Shown here: positions 35,959 through 44,588 of the stretch, one piece after another
Position numbering within the stretch: position 1 is the first letter of the stretch
How the letters are laid out: every line of letters starts with the position of its first letter
Source: Site-B1 sp963827785
Lineage (GTDB): Bacteria; Bacteroidota; Bacteroidia; Flavobacteriales; Flavobacteriaceae
Assembly: GCA_963827785.1 (NCBI GenBank)
Contig: CAWHCT010000018.1
Span: forward strand, 124,001 to 188,000
Direction: 5' to 3'
Length of the DNA stretch: 64,000 nucleotides
Position numbers and translations under genes: made by a program
Notes under the pieces: generated by a model
Databases searched by the model: none
What the model saw: only the letters and a program-made list of their open reading frames with translations
What the model was told of the DNA's origin: nothing

Positions 35959-37779
35959 TTATTGAATAACTAATTTCTTAGTGACAGTTGCATTATTTTG
36001 AGACAGTTTCAAAATATACATTCCTGCATTTAAATTAGAGACATCTAATTGGTTGTTTTCAACTCGTCCATTCATTACTTCTTTACCCAAAATATCAAAT
36101 ACTCTAGCATCTATTGCATCACTATTTAATGATGAAATACTTACATATCCCTTGTTCGTTGGGTTAGGATAAATTGAGAACATTGAAGCCTCAAAATCTG
36201 AGTTAGACAATGTAAAACCGTTGGCAACTCCAGGAGAACCTAAATCGCCTGCGCCATAAGCTGTAGTAGCTAATCCCCAATTTGCACCATTGTCATTATC
36301 AAGATTATTTACCCTTGCAAAAAATGTACTTGATAATTCCATACTTACACCAGCTGATGCTGGAGGAAAAGTTCCATCAAAAATCACCTGGTCAATTATG
36401 GTACCACTACATTCAATGATAATGCCATCTGGATTACTATTGCCTAATGAAATATCGCCATCATAAGAATATGCCCCAGTGATGCCACCATTAGCACCAC
36501 TATCACCGTTAATTGCAAAAACAGCGTATCCACCTCCAGGTAGGACAACTGATGAAGCTATTGTATGTATCTCAGATGTGGAAACATCATCTTTAATAAT
36601 CCATCCAAGCATATCAATAGAACCACCAGTGTTATTATATACCTCAAAATATTCGCCATCACTATCTCCAACTGCATCCGGATTTCTCATAACCTCAGAA
36701 ATGAATATATTACCAGGTGCAGCACAAGTAACGCTAACGCAAGTTGGACTTGAAATATTTCTAGTAATGTCACAACTACTGTTGGCAGCATCGCCTGTGA
36801 AAGATATAGAAAAATCAGTACCTTCATCAACACCAGTAATTGTTAATGTACCTGCTGCAACACTTGTTGGATCATCACCTCCTAATGTGCCTACACCTCC
36901 AGTGTCTATAGTGTACTGGGATGTATTCCCACCTGTAAAATCAATTGAAGTTGTGTAGGTGTCTGTTTCAGAGGTTTCCGCATCACAAACGGTTGTAATT
37001 GTACCAATTTGTAAGTCACAAGGGAATAAAACTTCAAAATTCACGGTTTCGGAGTCCAAGAGATTTAAGCCGGAATCAACAAGTTCAACTAAAACTGAGT
37101 AAGAAGTACCGTCAGTAGTATTTATACTAAAGGGACTTGTCACATTAGTATTTGTCGTACCGGAGTTAACAGTTATATTTACTTGATCTCCAGCATTTGT
37201 GTTTGCAGTTGTAAATTCAACATCAACTGAGGTAGTCCCTGAAGGAAAAGTTGAATTATCTGATGGGGATGTCACGGCAATTGTTGGTGTAGCAGACCCT
37301 GTATAACCTGTCCAAACCACATCGTCAATGGTTACTTGACCATCACTATTATTTACACTAATAAATTTAATAACTACATCTCCTGGCTGATTTACTGTGA
37401 TTGCACCAGAACTCTGAACTGTCTGGTCTGTTGATGTCACAGTGCCATAGACAATTCCATTAACTAACACATTAAGATTAACACTAGTAGAGAAGGCTTG
37501 TTGGTAATTAAAAGTAATTGTCCCAACTCCTCCGGCAATAGTTCCTGAATAGACTTCTGCTTGAGGTGTTCTATTTCTTCCAAGCATAATTGATTTTCCG
37601 GTTATACTTTGGTCTCCTCTTGCCTGAACATAAGTCCAAGTGGAACCATCCTGGCCTGTAAAAGTACCATCAGCATAGGAAGATCCTGTTTCAGCAAAAT
37701 TATCAAAGGTTTCTGTTCCTTGTGAAAAGGAAAGTGAAACCATACAGCATGTTAATAATAAAAAGTAAAGTTTTTTCAT
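35959..37779 (-). CDS. Secreted T9SS-sorted protein with a lamin-tail domain
   Basis: This 606-residue protein has a signal peptide (MKKLYFLLLTCCMVSLSFSQ), repeated beta-sandwich regions rich in Thr, Ser, Gly and Asp, a lamin-tail domain near residues 350-430 (ISEVMRNPDAVGDSDGEYFE, GWIIKDD), and a type A sorting tail (FSIYPNPTNKGYVSISSLN to VTKKLVIQ). The sorting tail directs it through the type IX secretion system to the cell surface. The N-terminal region (TGQDGSTWTYVQARGD) resembles modules found next to extracellular nucleases, but no nuclease domain is present. It may be a scaffold or adhesin. Confidence 0.88.
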   Translation of the reverse strand: MKKLYFLLLTCCMVSLSFSQGTETFDNFAETGSSYADGTFTGQDGSTWTYVQARGDQSITGKSIMLGRNRTPQAEVYSGTIAGGVGTITFNYQQAFSTSVNLNVLVNGIVYGTVTSTDQTVQSSGAITVNQPGDVVIKFISVNNSDGQVTIDDVVWTGYTGSATPTIAVTSPSDNSTFPSGTTSVDVEFTTANTNAGDQVNITVNSGTTNTNVTSPFSINTTDGTSYSVLVELVDSGLNLLDSETVNFEVLFPCDLQIGTITTVCDAETSETDTYTTSIDFTGGNTSQYTIDTGGVGTLGGDDPTSVAAGTLTITGVDEGTDFSISFTGDAANSSCDITRNISSPTCVSVTCAAPGNIFISEVMRNPDAVGDSDGEYFEVYNNTGGSIDMLGWIIKDDVSTSEIHTIASSVVLPGGGYAVFAINGDSGANGGITGAYSYDGDISLGNSNPDGIIIECSGTIIDQVIFDGTFPPASAGVSMELSSTFFARVNNLDNDNGANWGLATTAYGAGDLGSPGVANGFTLSNSDFEASMFSIYPNPTNKGYVSISSLNSDAIDARVFDILGKEVMNGRVENNQLDVSNLNAGMYILKLSQNNATVTKKLVIQ

Positions 37780-37840
37780 AATTCAATGATTTAATTAATT
37801 AAGAACTTAAAGATAAAAAGAATTGATCTTAATAAATAAA

Positions 37841-37865
37841 AAAAGCAACCTAAATGGTTGCTTTT
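37841..37865 (-). terminator. Terminator of the small T9SS-tail gene
   Basis: AAAAGCAACC / GGTTGCTTTT is a 10-bp stem with a 5-base loop. Read on the minus strand it ends in a T-run, between the two T9SS genes. Confidence 0.8.
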
Positions 37866-37892
37866 AACAATAAAATAATATTGAGTATATTT

Positions 37893-38234
37893 TTACCTAA
37901 CCACCAGTTTTCTGGTTGCAGATAGTTTGTTTTCCTGTATCCTTAATATGTAAACACCTGGACTTAAATTGGAGACATTCAGTTCTTTTCCTATAATGGT
38001 TTCAGACATGATCATTTTACCTAAAACATCATAAATGTTGACCTCCTTGACCTGGTTCAATGTACTGGTTATAAAAATCTTCCCGTTAGAAACAGGATTC
38101 GGGTAAATGCTTAAGCCCTCAATGTCTTTTGTGATCTCAGTATCAAATGTACTCGTGGTTTGCTGAGCATAAGACGTGACCGACAAAAAGAGAGAACAAA
38201 TTATTAGTAAAGTAAAAATGTATTTTTTCTTCAT
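37893..38234 (-). CDS. Minimal T9SS-sorted protein: signal peptide plus sorting tail only
   Basis: From the ATG at 38234 the protein has 113 residues. A signal peptide (MKKKYIFTLLIICSLFLSV, cleaved near SYAQ) is followed by only about 18 residues and then a complete type A sorting domain (LSIYPNPVSNGKIFITS to SATRKLVVR). There is almost no passenger. The frame is open upstream to 38318, but that extension has no signal peptide and starts at a hydrophilic stretch, so the internal ATG is chosen. It may be a surface peptide, a processing substrate, or a remnant that lost its passenger domain. Confidence 0.8.
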   Translation of the reverse strand: MKKKYIFTLLIICSLFLSVTSYAQQTTSTFDTEITKDIEGLSIYPNPVSNGKIFITSTLNQVKEVNIYDVLGKMIMSETIIGKELNVSNLSPGVYILRIQENKLSATRKLVVR

Positions 38235-38440
38235 AAGAAACTTGATTTGGTATAATAAAGATATATAAAATACTTCAACTTTTGTACCAAAGCAGTCTAA
38301 AAATCGATGAAATGCCATATTTGTGAATATTCAAGGTTAACAAATCGTTATGAAGTGGGTATAGAATTAATAAATTTGTCGAATTGAAGTCATATATTTT
38401 ATATTTACTGTAAATTATGGTTTGAAATCACATAAATGCA

Positions 38441-39132
38441 ATGAAAAAAAAGGAAATTAAAATTCTACTGGTTGATGATGAGCCAGATATTCTGGAAATT
38501 GTTGGCTATAATCTTTCATCAGAAGGGTACCAAATTATAACTGCCGAAAATGGTCAGGAAGCGTTAAAAAAGGCAAAAAAAGAAAAACCACATCTTATTA
38601 TATCTGGATGTTATGATGCCTGAAATGGATGGTATTGAAGCTTGTGAACAAATTAGAAAAATTCCAGATTTAAATGATACGATCATTACGTTTTTAACAG
38701 CAAGAGGAGAAGATTATTCTCAAATGGCAGGTTTTGATGCCGGAGCTGATGATTATATTACAAAACCTATCAAACCAAAGGTATTAGTTAGTAAGGTTAA
38801 AGCTTTACTCAGACGCTTAAAAGAGCAAGAAAACAGTCAGGAAGATATTATTAAAATAAATAACCTTACTAATTAACAGAGAAGAATATAAGATCACTTT
38901 AAAGGGCAAAGAGATAATTTTACCAAGAAAAGAATTTGAATTATTATCTTTATTAGCATCAAAGCCTGGAAAAGTCTTTAAACGTGAAGACATACTTGAC
39001 AAAGTATGGGGAAATGAAGTTGTTGTGGGAGGAAGGACCATTGATGTTCATATTAGGAAATTACGAGAAAAGATTGGAGACAAATCCTTTAAAACAGTAA
39101 AAGGAGTGGGCTATAAGTTTGTTGTGAAATGA
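38441..39132 (+). CDS. PhoB-type response regulator (two frameshifts as given)
   Basis: Three consecutive segments form one OmpR/PhoB-family regulator. The receiver domain has LLVDDEPDILEIVGYNL and, after repair at 38600-38603, LDVMMPEMDG with the phospho-accepting Asp, then TARGEDYSQ and YITKPIKP. A second break at 38868 (CTT A CTA) separates the winged-helix DNA-binding domain, whose coding continues LPRKEFELLSLLASKPGKVF and GGRTIDVHIRKLREKIG. Both breaks are single extra bases. The repaired protein is about 230 residues, and its TGA overlaps the kinase ATG (ATGA). It resembles PhoB/RprY-like regulators of Bacteroidota. Confidence 0.88.
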
Positions 39133-40172
39133 GTATAAAATTAAAGAAATCGTATAAGTTTGCATTCTATACTGCCTTATATATCACGTTGTTTTTAACA
39201 CTCATTTTGAGTGTTTTTTTGTATTTCATTTATAACATTGATTATGTTTTAATTCTATCCTTTGCAGTAGTAAGTTATATTATTGCTTTCGCAATTATTC
39301 AATACAGAATAGAACATTTCATATACAAGCGGGTTAAAAAGATTTACGATGATCTAACACTTCTGGAATCCAGTTCATACCGAAGCCAGCCCATTACTAC
39401 AGATATGGCAACCCTTACCAGGCAAATTGACAAATATGCACGTGACAAGAAATTGGAAATAGAAACTTTAAAGGTTAGAGAAGAATACAGAAAGGAATTT
39501 TTGGGAAATGTATCTCATGAATTAAGAACACCGCTTTTTACGGTTCAGGGATATATATCAACCCTACTCGATGGTGCTTTACACGACGAAAAGATCCTGA
39601 AAAAATACCTGACCCAGGCCAACAAAGGAGTTGAAAGACTGACCTACATAATCAAAGATCTGGATATGATCACTAAACTCGAAACGGGTGACTTGAGTTT
39701 AGAATTGGAGACTTTTGACATTGTTGATCTGGTAGAAAATGTTTTTGAACTTTTGGAAATGAAAGCAGCTAAAAAGAAAATAACACTCACTTTTGATATG
39801 GACTATAAAACTCCCATATTGGTAGTTGCAGATAAAGAACGAATACAACAGGTTTTGACCAATCTAATTGAGAATTCTATTAAATACGGCTATTTTAAGG
39901 GAACAACAGAGATAAGTATAGAGAACCTTATCAAGAACAAAGCCATTGTGAGGGTTACAGATAATGGTGAAGGAATTGAGGCGGCAAATATACCGAGATT
40001 GTTTGAACGATTTTTCCGTGTGGATAAAAGCGGATCAAGAAAAAAAAGTGGATCTGGTTTAGGGCTTTCCATAGTTAAACACATTATAGAAGCACACAAC
40101 GAGAAGATTTATGTGGAAAGTGAGTTAGGTGTTGGCAGTGAATTTTCGTTTACTCTGGAAAAGGCTAAATAA
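39129..40172 (+). CDS. PhoR-like sensor histidine kinase
   Basis: This 347-residue kinase has two N-terminal membrane helices (about 12-34 and 38-56) with almost no periplasmic loop. A short linker leads to the H-box FLGNVSHELRTPLFTVQGYI with the phospho-accepting His. ATP-binding boxes are NLIENSIKYG, TDNGEGI and GSGLGLSIVKHII. It is translationally coupled to the upstream response regulator. The lack of an input domain suggests that a membrane or cytoplasmic partner supplies the signal. The last 48 bases overlap the convergent glycosyltransferase gene. Confidence 0.93.
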   Translation: MSIKLKKSYKFAFYTALYITLFLTLILSVFLYFIYNIDYVLILSFAVVSYIIAFAIIQYRIEHFIYKRVKKIYDDLTLLESSSYRSQPITTDMATLTRQIDKYARDKKLEIETLKVREEYRKEFLGNVSHELRTPLFTVQGYISTLLDGALHDEKILKKYLTQANKGVERLTYIIKDLDMITKLETGDLSLELETFDIVDLVENVFELLEMKAAKKKITLTFDMDYKTPILVVADKERIQQVLTNLIENSIKYGYFKGTTEISIENLIKNKAIVRVTDNGEGIEAANIPRLFERFFRVDKSGSRKKSGSGLGLSIVKHIIEAHNEKIYVESELGVGSEFSFTLEKAK

Positions 40173-41207
40173 CTTTTTATAATTTATTTCATGCTTATAG
40201 GCATGAAGGCCTTGATAAAGATCCGCTTTATTAAGCATTTCAATTTTAAAATCGTCTTGCTTACAGCTTGGAACCATCCAAAGATCCTCGAACCGTTTGG
40301 CTAAATACTCCTGTTCAAACTGCCCCGGAGTGGGAATAAAAAATGCCTTTTTCTCCAATTTGGCAAGATCCATAATGGTCGTATAACCAGATCTTGACAA
40401 TACTATTTTACTTTGGTTTATGGTTTTTTCCAACTCAGTACTCTTCAAAAAATTAAAAATGGTCATTGCATCTTTTTTAAAGCAGGTCTGTTCCGCTTCA
40501 ATTATTCCTTTTACAAGAATCACAGAGCCGTTAAATTCTTTTAATTCAGTCATAAGTTTTTCTTCTAATAATGTTCTTTGTGGCTCAGGTCCGGATAACA
40601 AAACCATCAGATCATAAACCTCAGAAGCGCCCTTTTTTGTAAACCTGCTTATTGGGCCAATGTATTTTATTTCTAGGCTGCTTTTTTCCAAATGGCCAAG
40701 TTTTCCGCTTAAACTAGGCTCATGTTGTACATCCGGAACCCAGCATTCATAAAATCTTTTAATGAAATTTTGATGTAGTTTACTGCTTAGCCAGGATGTG
40801 CTTCCGCTCAAGACATTCAGTTGATGCGATATAAATACAGATGGAATATTTTTATTGAATACTCCCAATCGGTTATCAGAAATAATACCATCAATTAAGT
40901 TGTCAGTAACCAGTTTTTTGACCAATTTCTTTTCTGCTTTAATTGCCTTTAGCATTTTTGGAGAATCCATTAAAAGTTTGGCTCTAAAGTTTTTAGCTTT
41001 TTTGGAATAAGAAATGTTATATGAAGGGAGCTCAATGGTCTCCAATTTTGGAAATTCCAATCGTAAAAGTTCGAGAGCCGACCCATCGCTCGCTAAAACA
41101 GGAGTAAAGTTATTGTCTAATAAAGCATTGATTATAGGAATGCATCTTGCAGCATGTCCTAATCCCCAATTCAATGGAGCTACTAAAATCCGTTTCTTTA
41201 ATTCCAT
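40125..41207 (-). CDS. MurG-like glycosyltransferase
   Basis: This protein of about 360 residues has a GT-B layout. The N-terminus is KKRILVAPLNWGLGHAARCIP, and the C-terminal donor-binding region has LSRSGYTTIMDLAKLEKKAFF and IPTPGQFEQEYLAKRF, much like MurG and UDP-glucuronosyltransferase-like enzymes. The acceptor is unknown. The ATG at 41207 is preferred over an in-frame TTG nine bases upstream. It overlaps the histidine kinase gene by 48 bases at the 3' end. It is divergent from trmB, with 59 bases between the starts. Confidence 0.85.
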   Translation of the reverse strand: MELKKRILVAPLNWGLGHAARCIPIINALLDNNFTPVLASDGSALELLRLEFPKLETIELPSYNISYSKKAKNFRAKLLMDSPKMLKAIKAEKKLVKKLVTDNLIDGIISDNRLGVFNKNIPSVFISHQLNVLSGSTSWLSSKLHQNFIKRFYECWVPDVQHEPSLSGKLGHLEKSSLEIKYIGPISRFTKKGASEVYDLMVLLSGPEPQRTLLEEKLMTELKEFNGSVILVKGIIEAEQTCFKKDAMTIFNFLKSTELEKTINQSKIVLSRSGYTTIMDLAKLEKKAFFIPTPGQFEQEYLAKRFEDLWMVPSCKQDDFKIEMLNKADLYQGLHAYKHEINYKKLFSLFQSKRKFTANT

Positions 41208-41266
41208 TAAAAACAAATATAAAGCTAAAATGTTTCCTTAATTTTACCGCAAGATTAAATAATACA

Positions 41267-41947
41267 GTGGGAAGTAAAAATAAATTAAAAAGATTTAAGG
41301 AGAACGAAGCCTTCAATAATGTATATCAACCAACAAGAGAAGAATTGGTTGGTAAAACCTTCGACTTAAAAGGCAATTGGAATGCTAAAGTTTTTAAGAA
41401 TACAAATCCCTTGGTATTGGAGTTGGGTTGTGGTAAAGGCGAATATTCTGTTGAAATGGCTAGAAAGTATCCTGAAAAGAATTTTATTGGTATTGATATT
41501 AAAGGTGCTCGGTTCTGGCGAGGTGCCAAAACTGCGATAGAAGAAGAGATATCGAATGTTGCCTTCTTACGAATGCAAATAGAACTTATTGAATTTGCAT
41601 TTGCTGAAAATGAAGTTTATGAGATCTGGATAACCTTTCCTGATCCTCAAATTAAATACAAGCGCACTAAGCATAGACTCACAAATTCCAACTTTCTTAA
41701 TCGGTACAAAAAGATCCTTAAACGAGATGGCTTTGTTAATCTCAAGACAGACAGCGAATTTATGCATGGGTACACTCTGGGTCTCTTACAAGGAGAAGGT
41801 CATGAAATTATCTATGCGAATCATGATGTCTATAAAAATGAAGGAAGCCCGGAAGAAGTTACCGGAATTCAAACCTTTTATGAAGAACAGTATTTAGAGC
41901 AAAACAAACCAATTACGTATATTCGGTTTAAAATTAAAGACGCTTGA
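41267..41947 (+). CDS. trmB: tRNA (guanine-N7-)-methyltransferase
   Basis: From the GTG at 41267 the protein reads MGSKNKLKRFKENEAFNNV, the usual Bacteroidota start. The frame is open further upstream, but that extension would run into the divergent glycosyltransferase and has no family match. The SAM-binding motif LELGCGKGEYSVEMA and the tRNA-binding end IWITFPDPQIKYKRTKHRL are clear. It methylates G46 in the tRNA variable loop. Its stop overlaps the LysE start (TTGA). Confidence 0.94.
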   Translation: MGSKNKLKRFKENEAFNNVYQPTREELVGKTFDLKGNWNAKVFKNTNPLVLELGCGKGEYSVEMARKYPEKNFIGIDIKGARFWRGAKTAIEEEISNVAFLRMQIELIEFAFAENEVYEIWITFPDPQIKYKRTKHRLTNSNFLNRYKKILKRDGFVNLKTDSEFMHGYTLGLLQGEGHEIIYANHDVYKNEGSPEEVTGIQTFYEEQYLEQNKPITYIRFKIKDA

Positions 41948-42573
41948 GTTTAACCATTACATTTTTTATAGGACTTATTGTAGCACTCGTAGGTGTTATT
42001 CCACCCGGACTTTTAAATATGACTGCGGCTAAAATAAGTCTTAAAGAAGGCCATAGCAGAGGGATTGTCTTTTCCATTGGGGTTAGTTTAACCGTTATAG
42101 CCCAAACGTACATAGCTGTATTGTTTGCCAGATATTTGAGCAATCATTCGGATATAGTAGATATTTTGCAACGAGTGGCTCTGGTTATTTTTATTTTGAT
42201 CTCAATCTATTTTCTGTTCATTGCTCAAGAAAAAGCACCAGCTGACGAAGACTTAAACCACAGAAGCAAAAGGAACCGGTTTTTCTTTGGCATGTTCTTA
42301 TCCGGTTTAAACATGTTTCCCATTCCTTATCAGGCATATATGAGCATCACCTTGTCATCATTTGGATTGATGGATTTTGAGAGGACAAATATCATATCCT
42401 ATGTCTCAGGAGCAGGTATGGGAACCTTTGTCATGCTTTACATTTATATCTTCTTTTTTGATAAGATAAAAAGTCAAAAACTGACTTCACATAAAAATAT
42501 GAATTTGAGTATTGGGCTTATAACCGCTGTAATTGCTTTAGTTACTTTAGTCAATGTTATTAAAGAAATATAA
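41944..42573 (+). CDS. LysE-family amino-acid exporter-like protein
   Basis: This 209-residue protein has six hydrophobic segments and the LysE/RhtB pattern. It opens with a membrane helix containing VGVIPPGLLNMTAAKISLK and has GVSLTVIAQTYIAVLFARYL in the second helix. It probably exports an amino acid or similar small solute. The TTG start overlaps the trmB TGA, and its stop shares a base with the following gene, so the three genes are one operon. Confidence 0.85.
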   Translation: MSLTITFFIGLIVALVGVIPPGLLNMTAAKISLKEGHSRGIVFSIGVSLTVIAQTYIAVLFARYLSNHSDIVDILQRVALVIFILISIYFLFIAQEKAPADEDLNHRSKRNRFFFGMFLSGLNMFPIPYQAYMSITLSSFGLMDFERTNIISYVSGAGMGTFVMLYIYIFFFDKIKSQKLTSHKNMNLSIGLITAVIALVTLVNVIKEI

Positions 42574-42905
42574 TGCAACCGGAAACACTTTCCTTTTTTG
42601 AAAAAGTTTATGAAGTCGCAAGGTTAATACCCTATGGTCGTGTTACCAGCTATGGTGCTATTGCAAAGTATCTAGGAGCTGCCAGAAGTGCCCGAATGGT
42701 GGGTTATGCCATGAATGGTTCTCATACTAAAGATGTGCCAGCTCATCGGGTAGTTAACAGGAAAGGACTGCTTACCGGAAAACACCATTTTGAAGGTACT
42801 AACCTTATGCAGCAACTACTGGAAAGTGAAGGAATTACAGTTCTTGAAAACCAAATTCAGGATTTTGACAATCTGTTTTGGGATCCTTCGGAACACCTTT
42901 TGTAA
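42573..42905 (+). CDS. Alkyltransferase-like protein (Atl; MGMT fold without the reactive cysteine)
   Basis: This 110-residue protein matches the C-terminal DNA-binding domain of O6-alkylguanine-DNA alkyltransferase: RLIPYGRVTSYGAIAKYLG, SARMVGYAMNG and VPAHRVVNRKG. The canonical PCHR acceptor reads PAHR here, so it cannot take an alkyl group. Proteins of this kind bind alkylated DNA and hand it to nucleotide excision repair. It is the last gene of the trmB-lysE operon. Confidence 0.9.
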   Translation: MQPETLSFFEKVYEVARLIPYGRVTSYGAIAKYLGAARSARMVGYAMNGSHTKDVPAHRVVNRKGLLTGKHHFEGTNLMQQLLESEGITVLENQIQDFDNLFWDPSEHLL

Positions 42906-42965
42906 CATTTGCTACAAACCAATAAAATCTTAAGTTATATACATTAAAATTTAGGCAATATTAAG

Positions 42966-42973
42966 TATATTTG
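42966..42973 (+). promoter_or_regulatory. -7 promoter box TATATTTG of the mrp operon
   Basis: This is a perfect TAnnTTTG box 149 bases before the mrp ATG, implying a long untranslated leader that contains three hairpins. No strong -33 TTG is seen. Confidence 0.6.
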
Positions 42974-43004
42974 TTCTTTAGAATTAATCTAAATAAATGA
43001 AACT

Positions 43005-43115
43005 CTGTTTTTAAAAATGCAGTGCATTAAAAACAGAAAGTTGAATTAACCTCAATGAATATTGAGGTCTTTTTAAAGGAATACAAATTAAAAAAGATTC
43101 CTGCCTGCGCAGGAA
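43005..43115 (+). promoter_or_regulatory. Structured 5' leader of the mrp-nfu operon (candidate regulatory RNA)
   Basis: Three hairpins follow each other. The first (43005-43036) pairs CTGTTTTTAA with TTAAAAACAG around a TGCA-GTGCA core. The second (43049-43074) pairs ACCTCAAT with ATTGAGGT and ends in CTTTTT, a terminator-like form. The third (43098-43115) pairs TTCCTGC with GCAGGAA and ends 6 bases before the ATG. A terminator-like hairpin within the leader of an Fe-S assembly operon suggests attenuation, although the second hairpin could simply end readthrough from the upstream operon. Confidence 0.5.
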
Positions 43116-43121
43116 ATTAAC

Positions 43122-44255
43122 ATGAAATTAAATAAACAAGACATTTATAAGGCATTGGAAACCATTTCGGCTCCCGGAGAAGGAGGCAATATGGTTGAAA
43201 CTGAAGCAGTAAAAAACGTGATAACGTTTGGTGATGAGGTAATTGTAGATATTACCATCAAGAATCCAAGTTTACAGGCTAAAAAAAGAACGGAAGTTGA
43301 TATCATGAAGGTTATTCATGATCTGGTCTATGAAAAAGCTAAAGTAACCGTTAATGTAAAAGTGGAAGCCCCTGCAGAACCAGTAAATCAGATAAAAGGA
43401 ACACCAATTCCGGGAATAAAGAATATCATTGCCGTGGCATCCGGTAAAGGAGGCGTTGGAAAATCTACGGTCACTGCAAATCTGGCTGTAACCTTATCAA
43501 AAATGGGATTTAAAGTTGGTATTTTAGATGCCGACGTTTATGGCCCTTCGATACCTATTATGTTTGATGTTGAAAATGAACGACCTCTGGCAGCTGATGT
43601 AGACGGGAAGTCAAAAATGTTACCTGTAGAAAATTACGGAATTAAAGTGTTATCAATCGGTTTCTTTACCCAGCCTAATCAGGCGGTTATCTGGAGAGGA
43701 CCAATGGCTGCAAAAGCCTTGAATCAGATGATCTTTGATGCACACTGGGACGAGTTGGATTTTTTATTAATTGATCTGCCTCCGGGAACGGGAGATATTC
43801 ACTTAAGCATTATGCAGTCCTTACCTATTACGGGTGCGGTTATAGTTAGCACGCCTCAGAATGTAGCTTTAGCTGATGCTAAAAAAGGAGTAGCGATGTT
43901 CCAGCAGGAAAACATCAATGTTCCTGTACTAGGTATCATCGAGAACATGGCTTATTTTACTCCTGAAGAATTGCCTGATAATAAGTATTATATCTTCGGA
44001 AAAGAAGGGGCTAAAAATTTAGCAGCAGATCTTAAAATTCCATTTTTAGGAGATATTCCTTTAGTGCAAAGCATACGTGAAGCCGGTGATGTAGGACGCC
44101 CTGCTGCATTACAGGAAAATACGCTTTTAGAAAAGGCATTTACAGAGTTGACCAAGAATGTAGTTCAGGAAATGGTAAACAGAAATGAGAATCTGCCACC
44201 AACTGAAGTTATAAAAATCACTACCATGGCTGGTTGCTCCACGGTTAAAAATTAA
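43122..44255 (+). CDS. mrp: Mrp/ApbC iron-sulfur cluster carrier ATPase
   Basis: This 377-residue protein has an N-terminal MIP18-like (DUF59) domain at about 1-90, then a P-loop domain with VASGKGGVGKSTVTANLAVTL near residues 105-125, the switch region DADVYGPSIPIMF, and IDLPPGTGDIHLS. No CxxC pair of the usual Mrp kind is obvious near the C-terminus; a single Cys appears in MAGCSTVKN. It carries Fe-S clusters to apo-enzymes. It lies 3 bases before nfu, making a coherent Fe-S transfer operon. Confidence 0.93.
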   Translation: MKLNKQDIYKALETISAPGEGGNMVETEAVKNVITFGDEVIVDITIKNPSLQAKKRTEVDIMKVIHDLVYEKAKVTVNVKVEAPAEPVNQIKGTPIPGIKNIIAVASGKGGVGKSTVTANLAVTLSKMGFKVGILDADVYGPSIPIMFDVENERPLAADVDGKSKMLPVENYGIKVLSIGFFTQPNQAVIWRGPMAAKALNQMIFDAHWDELDFLLIDLPPGTGDIHLSIMQSLPITGAVIVSTPQNVALADAKKGVAMFQQENINVPVLGIIENMAYFTPEELPDNKYYIFGKEGAKNLAADLKIPFLGDIPLVQSIREAGDVGRPAALQENTLLEKAFTELTKNVVQEMVNRNENLPPTEVIKITTMAGCSTVKN

Positions 44256-44258
44256 ATT

Positions 44259-44498
44259 ATGACCTCAAATGAAATTAGATTGAACGTTGAAAAAGCACTG
44301 GAAGAGATTCGTCCATTCCTGCAAAGTGATGGAGGTGATATTTCTTTAGTTTCGATCGAGGATGATAAATTAGTGAAAGTTCAATTGGAGGGTAACTGCT
44401 TATCATGTAGTGTCAACCAAATGACCTTAAAATCGGGAGTGGAAATGACCATTAAAAAGTATGCACCTCAAATAGTAAAAGTGATCAGTGTAGTATAA
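44259..44498 (+). CDS. nfu: NifU C-terminal domain protein (Nfu)
   Basis: This 79-residue protein consists only of the Nfu domain: EEIRPFLQSDGGDISLVSIE near residues 15-34 and the cluster-binding CLSC in GNCLSCSVNQMTLKSGVE. A dimer would bind a 4Fe-4S cluster between the CxxC pairs. It is cotranscribed with mrp. No terminator is seen right after it; a palindromic repeat element starts 90 bases later. Confidence 0.93.
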   Translation: MTSNEIRLNVEKALEEIRPFLQSDGGDISLVSIEDDKLVKVQLEGNCLSCSVNQMTLKSGVEMTIKKYAPQIVKVISVV

Positions 44499-44588
44499 AT
44501 GTAAAAGGTTTTCACTTTAAGCGAAATGTGATTAAGATCTGATGTCACTTCGATTGAATATTAGGCACTCTGAAAAAAATATTTAAAT

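Noticed and set aside
36479..36958. 159-codon frame opposite the lamin-tail protein
   Set aside because: It is Pro/Ser-rich and mirrors the Thr/Gly-rich repeats of the secreted protein. It has no start context or homology.
41147..41266. Upstream extension of trmB by 40 codons
   Set aside because: The extension overlaps the divergent glycosyltransferase gene. The family sequence begins at the GTG at 41267.
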